Shown here piece after piece: positions 21,188 to 30,079 of a DNA stretch of 64,000 nucleotides. The notes under the pieces were generated by a model. That model was not told the origin of the DNA. It saw only the letters and a program-made list of their open reading frames with translations, and made no database searches. How positions within the stretch are numbered: the first letter of the stretch is position 1; each line of letters opens with the position of its first letter. Position numbers and translations under genes: made by a program. This stretch comes from Hoeflea sp. 108. Lineage in GTDB: Bacteria > Pseudomonadota > Alphaproteobacteria > Rhizobiales > Rhizobiaceae. The stretch spans positions 2,730,839 to 2,794,838 of the forward strand of contig NZ_KB890024.1 of the NCBI RefSeq assembly GCF_000372965.1, read 5' to 3'.

Positions 21188-21447
21188 CAGCGCACCCGAA
21201 CGTTTACTCACCGCGCTCCCTGGCTATGTCCTGGGGCTGCTCCGAGCAGCATGTGCGCAATCTCATCAACAACGGCCAGTTGCGTGCCTTCCGAATTGGG
21301 AAGCTACTGCGCATCGAACCCAAGGCCGTGGAGGACTACCAATGTCAAAATACCGTCTCGGACGACTCCGGGGTGAATTCGTCGCGGTCTACTACGACGA
21401 TGCCGGAAAACGTCACCGCAATACGCTTGGCACAGATAACAAGGTAG
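21184..21447 (+). CDS. Excisionase-like HTH protein
   Basis: The protein has 87 residues. YSPRSLAMSWGCSEQHVRNL followed by INNGQLRAFRIGKLLRIE is a MerR-type winged helix as in HTH_17/Xis proteins. It lies directly before, and overlaps by 106 bp, the integrase start, the usual xis-int order. It would bend attachment-site DNA to direct excision. The C-terminal third, which runs over the integrase frame, is polar and probably disordered. Confidence 0.75.
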   Translation: MTAHPNVYSPRSLAMSWGCSEQHVRNLINNGQLRAFRIGKLLRIEPKAVEDYQCQNTVSDDSGVNSSRSTTTMPENVTAIRLAQITR

Positions 21448-22385
21448 CCGCTCAGACGGCCATCGATAAGCTGAATGCCGAAGCAGAGCGCGCGCCTGGC
21501 CAGACGGTCGAAACCCTTTGGAACGCATATCGCGAAGAGAAGCGCGGGCGCCGGATCGCTGCCAGCATGCTTACGACGTGGAAGGCGCTGAAGGGCACTT
21601 TTGCGGCCCGCGAGGCCGAGGCGATCGGCGACGAGACGTGCCAAGACTATATCCGCATGCGCCGGCAGCCCACCGAGAAAATTGGCAACAGGCCTGCTTA
21701 CCCTAATGGCAGATCCGACGGGACAATCTGGACCGAGCTCAACCACCTGCGGATCGTGATGGGTTGGGCGGTGAAGCGCGGCCGGATAGCTCGAGCGCCA
21801 TACATTTCGATGCCGCCGAAGCCAGCGCCAATGGATCGCTGGCTTACACGAGATGAAGTAGCCCGATTGAAGGACAACGCGACCGCAGACCACATCCGGC
21901 TCTTCATCGTGCTGGCGATTGCCACTGGCGGCCGCAAGGAAGCTCTCCTGACGCTAAAGTGGGACCAGGTCGACTTCGCCCGCGGCATCATCCATCTGGA
22001 CGACCAGCAGGCGCCCCACAAGCGCAAGGGGCGCGCTTCGGTGCCGATGAACAAGACAATTCGCGCGGCGCTCCAAGAGGCCCGCAAGGCCGCTGAAACA
22101 GACTATGTCATCGAGTGGGCCGGGAACCCGGTCAAATCGGTCAAGCGCTCACTGGCAAAGACCGCAGAAAAGGCGCGCCTGTCCGAGGTTACTGCCCATG
22201 TGTTCCGCCACTCGGCCGCACGTTGGCAAGCAGAGGCTGGCATCCCCATGGCGAAGATCGCTCAGTACCTCGGGCATTCCGATGACCGGATCACTCAGCG
22301 GGTCTATGGGCGCTATGCGCCGAGCCACATGCAGGACGCCGCCGACGTGCTCGATCTCGAATTCGGTCAGGTGAAAACCGGGTGA
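21342..22385 (+). CDS. int: Tyrosine recombinase/phage integrase
   Basis: The protein has 347 residues. An N-terminal arm-binding domain (FVAVYYDDAGKRHRNTLGT) and a SAM-like core-binding domain are followed by the catalytic domain. The first Arg lies in ATGGRKEALLTLKWDQVD, the HxxR box is HVFRHSAARW, then LGHSDDRITQRVYGRYAP gives the third His and the catalytic Tyr. ATG 21342 has GGAGG 8 nt upstream. The gene ends 135 bp before a copy of the 3' half of a tRNA gene, the expected attachment site. All catalytic residues are present, so the enzyme could still be active. Confidence 0.95.
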   Translation: MSKYRLGRLRGEFVAVYYDDAGKRHRNTLGTDNKVAAQTAIDKLNAEAERAPGQTVETLWNAYREEKRGRRIAASMLTTWKALKGTFAAREAEAIGDETCQDYIRMRRQPTEKIGNRPAYPNGRSDGTIWTELNHLRIVMGWAVKRGRIARAPYISMPPKPAPMDRWLTRDEVARLKDNATADHIRLFIVLAIATGGRKEALLTLKWDQVDFARGIIHLDDQQAPHKRKGRASVPMNKTIRAALQEARKAAETDYVIEWAGNPVKSVKRSLAKTAEKARLSEVTAHVFRHSAARWQAEAGIPMAKIAQYLGHSDDRITQRVYGRYAPSHMQDAADVLDLEFGQVKTG

Positions 22386-22520
22386 ACTCGGCTGGTGAGG
22401 GTGTTCCCTCTGGTTCAAAACTGGTTCACACCAGAACGCAGAGAGAACATAGTGAGCACAACGAAGCTACTTTGGTTTTAAGAATGGCTGTATTGCGCGG
22501 CTTTGCTTGTGGGCCGACAT

Positions 22521-22565
22521 TTCACACGGGTGGGGTCATAGGTTCAATCCCTATATCGCCCACCA
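22521..22565 (+). other. attR: 3' half of a tRNA-Val(CAC) gene
   Basis: The 45 bp fold into tRNA positions 32-76: anticodon loop TTCACAC (anticodon CAC), five stem bases, five variable bases, T-arm ATAGG-TTCAATC-CCTAT, acceptor strand ATCGCCC, discriminator A and CCA. The five bases before the loop (GACAT) do not pair fully with the 3' side of the anticodon stem and no D-arm is present, so identity to tRNA begins at about the anticodon loop. This is the pattern left by integration into a tRNA 3' half, next to the integrase. The complete tRNA should lie at the other end of the prophage, left of the window. Confidence 0.85.
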
Positions 22566-23081
22566 TTCTTCTATCTTATATCCTCTTGTTATTGATGAAC
22601 TTTTTGCTTGGGCCGGAAACGGGCCATAAGTGCTATTCAGCACAGACCGGCGAGCACAGGCAGACAATGGCAGCTTAATCCGCGGAACATCCGTGGACTA
22701 CTGCTCAGGTTGCTCCGTGTATTCGCCTGATTGCCCTCGACACGACACCTCCCCCACCGTGACCTTCAGCAGCCAATAAGAGCGCGATGACAACGGAGTG
22801 CACGCCCCGTGGGAAGGGCGGCTGCGAGATCAAACTCGAAGATCGTGCCGGGCGAGCGGGTTTGAAAAGCCGATGCGGCGGACATAAAAGTCCGCTCGAC
22901 CGCGACAGGCTCGACCAGCGGGTGCAGATCCGCCTTCTGCACGTCACCAGCCGGTTCATCTACTGCACCAAACGCGGCATTCGCGAACTTATTTCCCTCA
23001 ATATCGATGGAAATGCCCCTCGGTTAACAGCAATAGAAATAGATAAAGCAACAGTCTATAATACCGAAGTTCTGTGGGGGA
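22566..23081. other. 516-bp gap: prophage/chromosome junction without convincing gene
   Basis: Two short frames occur here on both strands, but neither has recognisable content or a good ribosome site. The composition changes from GC-rich (22790-22950) to AT-rich at about 22985-23075, the latter probably the promoter region of the downstream glycosyltransferase gene. Possibly decayed coding DNA at the integration boundary. Confidence 0.5.
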
Positions 23082-24161
23082 ATGAGGGGCATGTCCGTTG
23101 CTTCAAGGCTCTATCCTCTTTTAGGCTCGCTCTTCGAACGACTGCGAAAGTCGCGGGGCGCGCTCGAAGATGTTCAATCCGAGCAAATTGCCAAAGCGGA
23201 GAGCTTGGTGCAGGCGCCGGCCTACATGGAGCCATCTGACTGGGATCGTGTCATTGGCGTGCAGCCGTCGACGAATCTCGACAATGAACGAATGCGGATT
23301 GCGGGCGGGTTGCGACAACATGGGGGAACCATTCGCTACCGGCTCGGCGATGCATTGGCGACGCCGCGCGGCGTTTTCAGCTTTTCCCGCAGCCTGCAGC
23401 GCCATGGTCCTGCGCCACTGCAGCCTGCCCTGGCAAACCCCATCCAGCGCACAGACAGAGCCTTTTTCCCGATGACACCAGTGGCGATGGCCTACTTTGG
23501 CCACCTGATAAACGACTCCTTGCCGGCATCGCTTCTGATTCAACCGGGTGAGACCCTCTGCCTGCCCTACAACCCGTCATGGCATCATGGCCGCGCCTAC
23601 TGCGAACTGTTCGGCCTGTCGCCCTCGCCCGCACCGATGATTCATGCGCGAGAGATGTGGTTGACCGACGATCGTGGAATGAACACCCATCGCCACGCCC
23701 GCACACGGGCCCTGCATGCGAAGCTGCATTCGGGTTTGGAACCATCAAGACACTCGGGCGCCTTCCTGCGCCGGGGGACGACCGGTGCAAAACGCGACCT
23801 GATCAATGAGAATGCCGTGGCCGAGGTTCTGGCTGCCCGAGGTTACGCTATCTGCGATGTGACATCCCCTCTTCCCGAACTGCTGGCGACGCTGGCGCAG
23901 GTGCCAGTGGTCGTCACCGTCGAAGGCAGCCAGTGGGTGCATGCTCATTTTGGCGCAGCACTTGGAGCGCTGATCGTCGTCATCAATCCTTGCGACACGT
24001 TCAATGCGTTGATCGCCGACATGGTGCCGGCGCTCGACCAGCGGATGGCGACCATCGTCGCCGACAAGGCGGAAGACGGCTATCATGTCGATGTCCAGCG
24101 GCTCGTGGCGCTGATCGATCGGGCGCAGGACGACATGGTCCGCACATCGAGGCTGTCATAA
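23082..24161 (+). CDS. Glycosyltransferase family 61-like protein
   Basis: The 359-residue protein resembles the GT61/DUF563 group: a mid-region with FGHLINDSLPASLLI (usual FGHW-x-x-D), then FLRRGTTGAKRDLINENAVA, a YAICDVTSPLPELLATLAQV segment and VVVTVEGSQWVHAHFGAALG. This G-S-x-x-x-H-x-x-F end-pattern is characteristic of the family. Such enzymes add sugars to capsule or surface polysaccharide. ATG 23082 is preferred on a preceding GTGGGGG; ATG 23091 is also possible. It is the first chromosomal gene after the prophage. Confidence 0.75.
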   Translation: MRGMSVASRLYPLLGSLFERLRKSRGALEDVQSEQIAKAESLVQAPAYMEPSDWDRVIGVQPSTNLDNERMRIAGGLRQHGGTIRYRLGDALATPRGVFSFSRSLQRHGPAPLQPALANPIQRTDRAFFPMTPVAMAYFGHLINDSLPASLLIQPGETLCLPYNPSWHHGRAYCELFGLSPSPAPMIHAREMWLTDDRGMNTHRHARTRALHAKLHSGLEPSRHSGAFLRRGTTGAKRDLINENAVAEVLAARGYAICDVTSPLPELLATLAQVPVVVTVEGSQWVHAHFGAALGALIVVINPCDTFNALIADMVPALDQRMATIVADKAEDGYHVDVQRLVALIDRAQDDMVRTSRLS

Positions 24162-24222
24162 CGAGCGGCCGCATCACCTGACAGAAGCCATTCTTGTTCA
24201 GGAAATGCAGCCGGACTGGGCC

Positions 24223-26088
24223 TTACATGCTCGGCGCGCGTACCGTTTCGGTCTTGGCTACCGCTTCCATCAGCCTGGCATCACGATCGTAGACGTCGCC
24301 GAAATATGCGACCTTGCCGTTGAGATCCGGCCAGGCCGTGAAATAGGCGACATAAACAGGGATCTTGCGGTTCACCTTCTCGAAGGAATGGCCCTGCTTG
24401 AGCTTGGCGGCGACGTGATCGACATCGGTGCCAAGCACGGCCGCAGCCATGCCGCGCGGGTCGGACAAGCGGATGCAGCCATGGCTGAAGGCCCGGTTGT
24501 CGCGATTGAACAGCGCCTTCTGCGGCGTGTCGTGCATGTAGATGGCGTGCTTGTTGGGGAACAGGATCTTGAGCTCGCCAAGCGCATTGGCTTCGCTCGG
24601 CGCCTGGCGCACGCTGTAAGGCACCTTGGCGCCGTACTGGCTCCAGTCGATCGCCGACGAAGGAACACGCTGGCCACGCGAATCGGTGACCTCATAGCCG
24701 GCGCGGTCGAGATAGCTCGGATCGCTGCGCAGGCGCGGCAGCATCTCGTTGACGATGATCGACTGCGGCACGCCCCAATAGGGGTTGTAGTCGACCTGCT
24801 CGATCTCGTCCTGGAAGAAGCTGGTCTGGTTGGTGGTCTTGCCGATCACCGTCTTCATCTTCAGCTTCTCTGTGCCACCGTCGATGTAGCTCGCGGTGAA
24901 AGCCGGCTGGTTGATGAACACGCGGGGACTGCCGAGGTCTGATGGTAGCCAGCGCATCTGCTCGAGCGCCACCAGCACCTTGTCGAGACGATCGGCCTTC
25001 GACGTCCCGGCAAGGGTTGCGACGGTACGCGGACCGACGACGCCGTCGGCCTTGAGCCCTGCCCGCTTCTGCACCGCCTCGAATACGGGAACCAGGTCCG
25101 GCGTGTAGATCTCGCTGTTGACCGCACGCGCCAGCAGCTCGCCGAACTCGCCGCCCATCTCGTCATCGAGATTTCGGCTGATCAGGTGCAGCAGCTTGGG
25201 CAGCTCGGGGCTCGTTTCGCCTGGCTTCAGCAAAAGCTTGGGGTCGACAACGATGGTGTTTTCCTCGCTGGCGCGAAGCATTTCGAGCTCGACGCGCAGC
25301 GCCTTGTATTCCGGGTTTTGCGGATGGAACGACTCCATCAAGCCCCTGATATCCTGCGCCTGGCTGAGCTTCTTCAGCACGTCGACCATGTCGAGCGGTT
25401 TGGCTGCGAAATCATAGTAGCCGGAGATCCGGTTCGGATCGATCCTGCCGCCGAGTGCGTCGTGGACATAGCGCAACGCGCGCGCCGACAGCGCCATCTC
25501 GAAGCGGATAAGCGTCTTCAGCCTGCCGCTGGTGTCGTCGAGGGCATAGGCGGCCGGCGGCGCGGAAACGGAATAGTCGACCGGGTTGAGCCCATGGCCG
25601 GCCGCGTCGCCCAGAACACGAATGGCATCTTCGGCGCGGCTGTTGGCTGTATAGCCGGTCACCCAGATGAATTCGGGGTTGGCCGAATAGTAGTCAAGCA
25701 GCGCCTTGGCGATTTCCTTTTCAGCGCTGAGATCGTAGCCATCGAGGCCGGCGATCGCTTCGCGGAAGCTGGTGCCGGCCAGCGACGGCTCCAGCGACAC
25801 CGACTGCGTGCCGGCGCTCAGCTTGGCGAAGTCGACCGACACCATCGCATCGGCCTTGTAATTGTAATAGGTCGGCGCGCTGATCTTGGCTGCCTGCACC
25901 GGCTTCTTCTTCACCGGCTCGGGCGGCGGCGGAAACTCGCCGTGCTGCTGGCGCGGGCTCCGGCCGCCGCCGCCGAACAGCACATCAAGCAATGTCTGCG
26001 CGCCCGCGTGCGGTGCCCCCATGGCGACGCTGGCAGCCAGCGCCACCAGCGGAAGGGAAATCGGCTTCTTCAGGAAAGCAATCTTCAT
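24223..26088 (-). CDS. L,D-transpeptidase, YcbB-like, exported
   Basis: The protein has about 621 residues. ATG 26088 gives a signal peptide (MKIAFLKKPISLPLVALAAS ending AGA). Then come a Pro-rich stretch, a scaffold domain with a long helical region, a peptidoglycan-binding helix set (LVPVFEAVQKRAGLKADGVV, GPRTVATL), and the catalytic YkuD domain with HDTPQKALFNRDNRAFSHGC, where Ser-His-Gly-Cys holds the active cysteine. The enzyme forms 3-3 crosslinks in the periplasmic cell wall, a process important in rhizobia. A longer upstream start is unlikely because it adds residues before a good signal peptide. Confidence 0.92.
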   Translation of the reverse strand: MKIAFLKKPISLPLVALAASVAMGAPHAGAQTLLDVLFGGGGRSPRQQHGEFPPPPEPVKKKPVQAAKISAPTYYNYKADAMVSVDFAKLSAGTQSVSLEPSLAGTSFREAIAGLDGYDLSAEKEIAKALLDYYSANPEFIWVTGYTANSRAEDAIRVLGDAAGHGLNPVDYSVSAPPAAYALDDTSGRLKTLIRFEMALSARALRYVHDALGGRIDPNRISGYYDFAAKPLDMVDVLKKLSQAQDIRGLMESFHPQNPEYKALRVELEMLRASEENTIVVDPKLLLKPGETSPELPKLLHLISRNLDDEMGGEFGELLARAVNSEIYTPDLVPVFEAVQKRAGLKADGVVGPRTVATLAGTSKADRLDKVLVALEQMRWLPSDLGSPRVFINQPAFTASYIDGGTEKLKMKTVIGKTTNQTSFFQDEIEQVDYNPYWGVPQSIIVNEMLPRLRSDPSYLDRAGYEVTDSRGQRVPSSAIDWSQYGAKVPYSVRQAPSEANALGELKILFPNKHAIYMHDTPQKALFNRDNRAFSHGCIRLSDPRGMAAAVLGTDVDHVAAKLKQGHSFEKVNRKIPVYVAYFTAWPDLNGKVAYFGDVYDRDARLMEAVAKTETVRAPSM

Positions 26089-26333
26089 AGGACACCCACC
26101 CCCGCCCGGGAATTTCATTGGAACCCCCATGCGCCGCTCGGGGCATTCCTGTCGCCTAATGGCGGATGTAAGGCGCAGACGTATCGATTCATACCGATAA
26201 CGTTAAGCTTCCATAAATTTCCGGGTAGCTGTTGCCGAACAGTTTCACATCATCGTGACCGCCGCCGCCCCTGGCACAATCCGGCCGGGATGACAGATGC
26301 CGCCCCGCCATGCGATCAAATTGCAGGCCGATG

Positions 26334-26750
26334 GATTTCAGGACGAGGTCGAAAGTGAAGAAGGGCTACAAGGAACTGCTCGACGAGGCCAATGCCGTGG
26401 TCGAGGTGGTGTCGCCGGAAGAGGCCGCGACCCTGCTCGACGACCCAGGCACCATCTTCGTCGACCTGCGCGATCCGCGCGAATTGCAGCGTGACGGCAA
26501 GCTTCCCGGCGCCCAGCATTGCCCGCGCGGCATGCTCGAATTCTGGATCGACCCAGATAGCCCCTATCACAAGGCGTTCTTTTCGAGCGGCAAGAGCTTC
26601 GTGTTCTTCTGCGCCGGCGGCTGGCGTTCGGCGCTGGCTGCCAAGACCGCCAAGGACATGGGACTGGAACCGGTCCGCCACATCCTCGGCGGCTTCACCG
26701 CCTGGCGCGCAGCCGGACTGCCGGTCGAACCTGGCGACAAGAAAGGCTGA
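26334..26750 (+). CDS. Rhodanese-like sulfurtransferase
   Basis: This single rhodanese domain contains VSPEEAATLLDDPGTIFVDL, then RDPRELQRDGKLPGAQHCPR and the active-site loop FFCAGGWRSAL with its catalytic Cys, closing with HILGGFTAWRAAGLPV. It transfers sulfane sulfur from thiosulfate or persulfide carriers in the cytoplasm. ATG 26334 is chosen since close relatives begin near KVKKGYKELLDEAN; ATG 26310 is possible. Stands alone, divergent from the transpeptidase. Confidence 0.85.
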   Translation, partial: DFRTRSKVKKGYKELLDEANAVVEVVSPEEAATLLDDPGTIFVDLRDPRELQRDGKLPGAQHCPRGMLEFWIDPDSPYHKAFFSSGKSFVFFCAGGWRSALAAKTAKDMGLEPVRHILGGFTAWRAAGLPVEPGDKKG

Positions 26751-26757
26751 AAAGGGT

Positions 26758-27666
26758 TCAGTGAACCAGGGCCGGCTGCGGCTGGTCGGCAACGAAGCCA
26801 ACGGCCTCGCGAACAACCTCGCGGTTCGACAGAATACGGCGGTGGCCCTGCCCCTCGGCCCAGAACAGCCGGACATGGTCGCCAGCGCTGGCCATGGCAC
26901 GGGCATCGGCAGCGGACACCTCCCGGTCGTCCGGCGCATGCATCACCAGTGTCGGCACCGGCAGTCGGGCCAGCAACGCCGAACCGACGAAGCGCTCCAG
27001 CGGCGTACCCGTCACGCGCTCGACCTGTGTCTCCAGGGCGCGATGAGAACGCTGTCCCAGCTTGAGGTAGCCGGCGAATTCCTGGAACAGTCGCGGCATC
27101 GAGTTCGGCGCGGAGATCAGCACCAGCCGCTCCGTCGCAAGCGGGGCAAAGCCCCTGACGGTCCCGGCCGCGGCATTGACGGCAACCGCTCCACCGAAGG
27201 AATGGCCGACGACGGCGGCGAACGGGCCGAACCACTGGGCGGCGAGACTCGCGGCCTCGACTGCCTTGGCCATGTCGAGTGCACGGCCAAGCGAGCCGCC
27301 ATGGCCCGGCAGATCGAGCGACACGACCTTGTAGCCGGCGTCGCGATACCCTTCGATCAGCGAGCGCATGTATTCGGTGCGCGATCGCCAGCCATGGATG
27401 ACCAGAACGGTGCCCAGGGACCGTCTCTGTAGCGGACGGAACTCGTGGGCGGCAACGCAGTCGCCGCTCGTCTTGATTCGGTGATGACGCGCCTCGGACA
27501 TGAAGTCCTGTGCCCGCGCGACGGCGCGTCTTTCGCCATCGCTCATCTTCCGCACGCTGGGCACGCGCCGAAAAAGCTCGAACGCCGCGCGGCCTGTCCA
27601 CGCAGGTGCCACGACCTCGCCGACGCCCATCAGCTGGCGGATGACCTTCAGCCCGATTGATGCCAT
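26758..27666 (-). CDS. Alpha/beta hydrolase
   Basis: The protein has 302 residues. The oxyanion strand TVLVIHGWRSRTEYM, nucleophile elbow VVGHSFGGAVAVNA (Ser), acid HAPDDREVS (Asp) and GQGHRRIL (His) make a full catalytic triad. The lipase/esterase-like family cannot be narrowed to a substrate. The start ATG lies 20-60 bp from two palindromic MarR-type sites shared with the divergent marR gene, so it is probably the direct target of that repressor. Confidence 0.88.
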   Translation of the reverse strand: MASIGLKVIRQLMGVGEVVAPAWTGRAAFELFRRVPSVRKMSDGERRAVARAQDFMSEARHHRIKTSGDCVAAHEFRPLQRRSLGTVLVIHGWRSRTEYMRSLIEGYRDAGYKVVSLDLPGHGGSLGRALDMAKAVEAASLAAQWFGPFAAVVGHSFGGAVAVNAAAGTVRGFAPLATERLVLISAPNSMPRLFQEFAGYLKLGQRSHRALETQVERVTGTPLERFVGSALLARLPVPTLVMHAPDDREVSAADARAMASAGDHVRLFWAEGQGHRRILSNREVVREAVGFVADQPQPALVH

Positions 27667-27685
27667 ATTGAACGCCCATCCATCA

Positions 27686-27699
27686 GTTCAATCATGAAC
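27686..27699. promoter_or_regulatory. MarR operator copy A
   Basis: GTTCAATCATGAAC is a palindrome with arms GTTCA/TGAAC and a 4-bp centre, located between the divergent hydrolase and MarR genes. Copy B begins 23 bp later. Confidence 0.65.
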
Positions 27700-27708
27700 A
27701 TATTATTA

Positions 27709-27722
27709 GTTCAACTATGAAC
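27709..27722. promoter_or_regulatory. MarR operator copy B, overlapping the marR start codon
   Basis: GTTCAACTATGAAC has the same 5-bp arms and contains the ATG (27717) of the MarR gene. A protein bound here would block its own translation start region and transcription, implying autoregulation. Arms are identical to copy A, 23 bp apart (about two helical turns). Confidence 0.65.
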
Positions 27723-28166
27723 AATAGACAAGACCTGCCCTGGGACAATCCGCGTTTCCGCAACTGGGTCGCGGTGGCCAAGGCCTGCCATTCCATGGAG
27801 CGTGCGCTGGCCAACGCGTTGCAGCCGCACGACCTCAAGCCGGCCCAGCTCGACGTTCTGATGAACCTCTACCGTCATCCCGACATGTCGCAGCACGACC
27901 TCGCCCGCAAGCTCCTGGTCGGCCGCTCCAACATCACCATGCTTCTGCCGCAGCTGGAAAAGCGCGCCCTCGTCCACCGCGAGGCCGACGCCAAGGACAG
28001 GCGAATCATGCGCCTCAGGCTCACGCCCGATGGCGAGGCGCTGCTCCTGCAGGCACTGAAGGCCTATGGCGCCCTGATCGAAAAGGCGATGAGCGCTTCG
28101 ACGCCCGAGCAATGCGACATGATCGGCGCGCATATGCTGCGCGTTGCCGAAGCGCTGAGGGACTAG
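27717..28166 (+). CDS. MarR-family transcriptional regulator
   Basis: The protein has 149 residues. A winged helix (LKPAQLDVLMNLYRHPDMSQ, HDLARKLLVGRSNITMLLPQ, LEKRALVHREADAKDRRIMR, LRLTPDGEALL) sits between the dimerisation helices, as in MarR. The D-x-R-x-x-x-L wing is complete. It is divergent from an alpha/beta hydrolase gene with two GTTCA-N4-TGAAC sites between them, a classic ligand-responsive repressor/target pair. Ligand unknown. Confidence 0.92.
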   Translation: MNNRQDLPWDNPRFRNWVAVAKACHSMERALANALQPHDLKPAQLDVLMNLYRHPDMSQHDLARKLLVGRSNITMLLPQLEKRALVHREADAKDRRIMRLRLTPDGEALLLQALKAYGALIEKAMSASTPEQCDMIGAHMLRVAEALRD

Positions 28167-28423
28167 CGGGCCGTTCGCAGACCAGGACGAGACTCATAAA
28201 CGCGCAGTCGGCCTGATGACGATCTCTTGTGGTTGGTCTGGTCGACCATGGCCACCCAGGTCGTGACAGGCTTGCGCCATGATGCTGCGATCATCTCGCA
28301 ATGCCCCGCAGACGAAGAGTTGCATCGTCACGCGGTCGCGAACATCGAGGATACCTATGCATTCCTATTCGGGCGGGTGATCCAGAAAATGTCGGAGATG
28401 CCGCAGAGGTCCTGAGATTACCC

Positions 28424-29308
28424 CTAGGCAGCCGCCTTTGCCATCCGCCGCCCTCGCGATGCCGGCGCCTTGCCGAATGACCTGACGACGCCAAGCGCGG
28501 TCACGGCCATGCCTACAGCCAACACCCACCATGCCGGGCGGATGGTGTAGGAAAACTGCAGGTTGGCAGCGAGCACGCGGTTGACCGGAACGCCAGTCGC
28601 CAGCCCGTACCAGGCGGCTTCGACGACGACGGTCGCAAGCGCAGCCGTCACCGCGATGCCCAGGAGCACCCATGCCGAGTTCAGGCTCAAGCCGCGCCAA
28701 TGTGCCAGCCGATACAGCGTCAGCAGCATGAAGAAGCCCGCCAGCAGGGTCGGCTGATAGACGTCGGCCTTGGACTGCATGAAGTAGTGCAGCGCAGCCA
28801 GGATGCCTATGCCGTAGACGATCTTGTGCAGCCGGTTCCAGTTGCCTCCGAGACGCTTGATGGCGGCGTCCGTGGACGTCGCACCCAATGCCGCCAGCCC
28901 AAGCAAGGCGACGAAACCGATCGTCAGGTAGATACGCAGCGCGATCTCGCTGGCAACTCTGAGCACGTCCCAGTTCATGTCGAAGAAATAGAGCACGAGG
29001 TGGCCGAGCGCATAGCAGAGCGCTGCTATGCCGAGCATCCTGCGCACCATGATGAGCTTGGGCCACTGCCCGATGCGCCGGAGCGGCGTGATGGCGAGCG
29101 AAATCATCAGGAAGCGGATCGCCCAGTCGCCGGTGAAATGGATGGCCGCCGCATAGGGACGCGGGCCGAGCAAGCTGCTGGTCGAGCCCCCTTGAGGGAA
29201 ACCTGCCGTCGCGTAGTAGGCAAGCAGTGCGGCCGGCACGAACGTGCCGGCGAATACGATTGCCTTCACCGGCGACAATTTGCCGGCACGGTCGGTCCAG
29301 GGCTTCAT
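28424..29308 (-). CDS. MsrQ/YedZ-type haem-binding membrane subunit
   Basis: This 294-residue protein has about six membrane helices and belongs to the ferric-reductase-like group. RFLMISLAITPLRR, then LGHLVLYFFDMNWDVLR and NWNRLHKIVYGIGILAALHY supply the histidines that would bind haem b. With MsrP it would repair oxidised methionine in periplasmic proteins; the msrP gene is not adjacent here. ATG 29308 has GGGAG about 9 nt upstream, better spaced than ATG 29317. A small open frame in the 257-bp gap before it is not convincing. Confidence 0.8.
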   Translation of the reverse strand: MKPWTDRAGKLSPVKAIVFAGTFVPAALLAYYATAGFPQGGSTSSLLGPRPYAAAIHFTGDWAIRFLMISLAITPLRRIGQWPKLIMVRRMLGIAALCYALGHLVLYFFDMNWDVLRVASEIALRIYLTIGFVALLGLAALGATSTDAAIKRLGGNWNRLHKIVYGIGILAALHYFMQSKADVYQPTLLAGFFMLLTLYRLAHWRGLSLNSAWVLLGIAVTAALATVVVEAAWYGLATGVPVNRVLAANLQFSYTIRPAWWVLAVGMAVTALGVVRSFGKAPASRGRRMAKAAA

Positions 29309-29405
29309 ACGGAACATCTCCCAGCTTGATGGCCGGTATACGTCCTAGGCTCCGCCGAAGTTACAGTCGCCGGATCACTTTGTCTTGAATCGCCGGTGAC
29401 CGTCG

Positions 29406-30017
29406 TCACCACATCGACTTCTTGGCCCGCTCCGGCCATTCGCGATCATAGGCCTCGCCGTCGATGTTTGCCCGGCTCGTCACGGCAAGAATCTGCCCGG
29501 GCGTCGGAAGCGACTTCGGATCGACATGGCGCTCCGGATTCCACAATTCAGAACGCACGATGGCGCGGGCGCACTGGAAATAGACCGAATCGACCTGGAC
29601 GACCGTAACCGAGCGCGCTGGCTTGCCCTCGACGGTGAACGACGCACACAGCTCGGCGTCGATGGTAACGTGAGCGCGGCCGTTGACGCGCAGCGTCGTG
29701 CCAGAGCCCGGCACAAGAAACAGCAGCGCCACTTTGGGATCCCTGATGATGTTCTTCAGCGAATCGGCACGGTTGTTGCCGCGCCTGTCGGGCATCATCA
29801 GCGTGCGCGGATCATGGATGCGGACAAAGCCCGGAAGATCGCCGCGCGGCGAGCAGTCCAGTCCCTCGGGCCCGGTGGTTGCCAGCGAAACGAAGGGCGA
29901 GGCCTCGATGAAGGCCGCATACTCAGGGATGACATGGTCGAGTTCCTTCACCAGCGAGGTTTCACCGGGAAGGCCGTAGAGCGCTTCGAGTTCTTCAACC
30001 GTCGAGATCACCGACAT
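29406..30017 (-). CDS. Pyridoxamine 5'-phosphate oxidase-family FMN protein
   Basis: The 203-residue protein has the split-barrel pattern: ASPFVSLATTGPEGLDCSPR, GDLPGFVRIHDPRTLMMPDR, RGNNRADSLKNIIRDPKVAL, LFLVPGSGTTLRVNGRAHVT and a cysteine near VYFQCARAIVRSELWNP. This matches the FMN-dependent PNPOx-like subfamily of about 200 residues rather than PdxH. Role not established. ATG 30017 has AGGA upstream; the long extension of the frame is noise over the DUF971 gene. Confidence 0.8.
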   Translation of the reverse strand: MSVISTVEELEALYGLPGETSLVKELDHVIPEYAAFIEASPFVSLATTGPEGLDCSPRGDLPGFVRIHDPRTLMMPDRRGNNRADSLKNIIRDPKVALLFLVPGSGTTLRVNGRAHVTIDAELCASFTVEGKPARSVTVVQVDSVYFQCARAIVRSELWNPERHVDPKSLPTPGQILAVTSRANIDGEAYDREWPERAKKSMW

Positions 30018-30079
30018 CGTCCTGCCTTTCGCTGTGCGCGTGGTCCTTAGCCGACAAGTGTGAACTGGCGACGACAGCC

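Noticed and set aside
22490..22565. Complete tRNA gene
   Set aside because: Only positions 32-76 can be recognised; no D-arm and no 5' acceptor strand GGGCGAT precede it.
22787..23239. 150-codon frame at the prophage/chromosome junction
   Set aside because: No recognisable sequence and overlaps the GT61 start; Arg/Cys-rich content like non-coding DNA.
28248..28415. Possible 55-codon gene between marR and msrQ
   Set aside because: No ribosome site and no family signal, although the frame is open; the 257-bp gap is better left unassigned.
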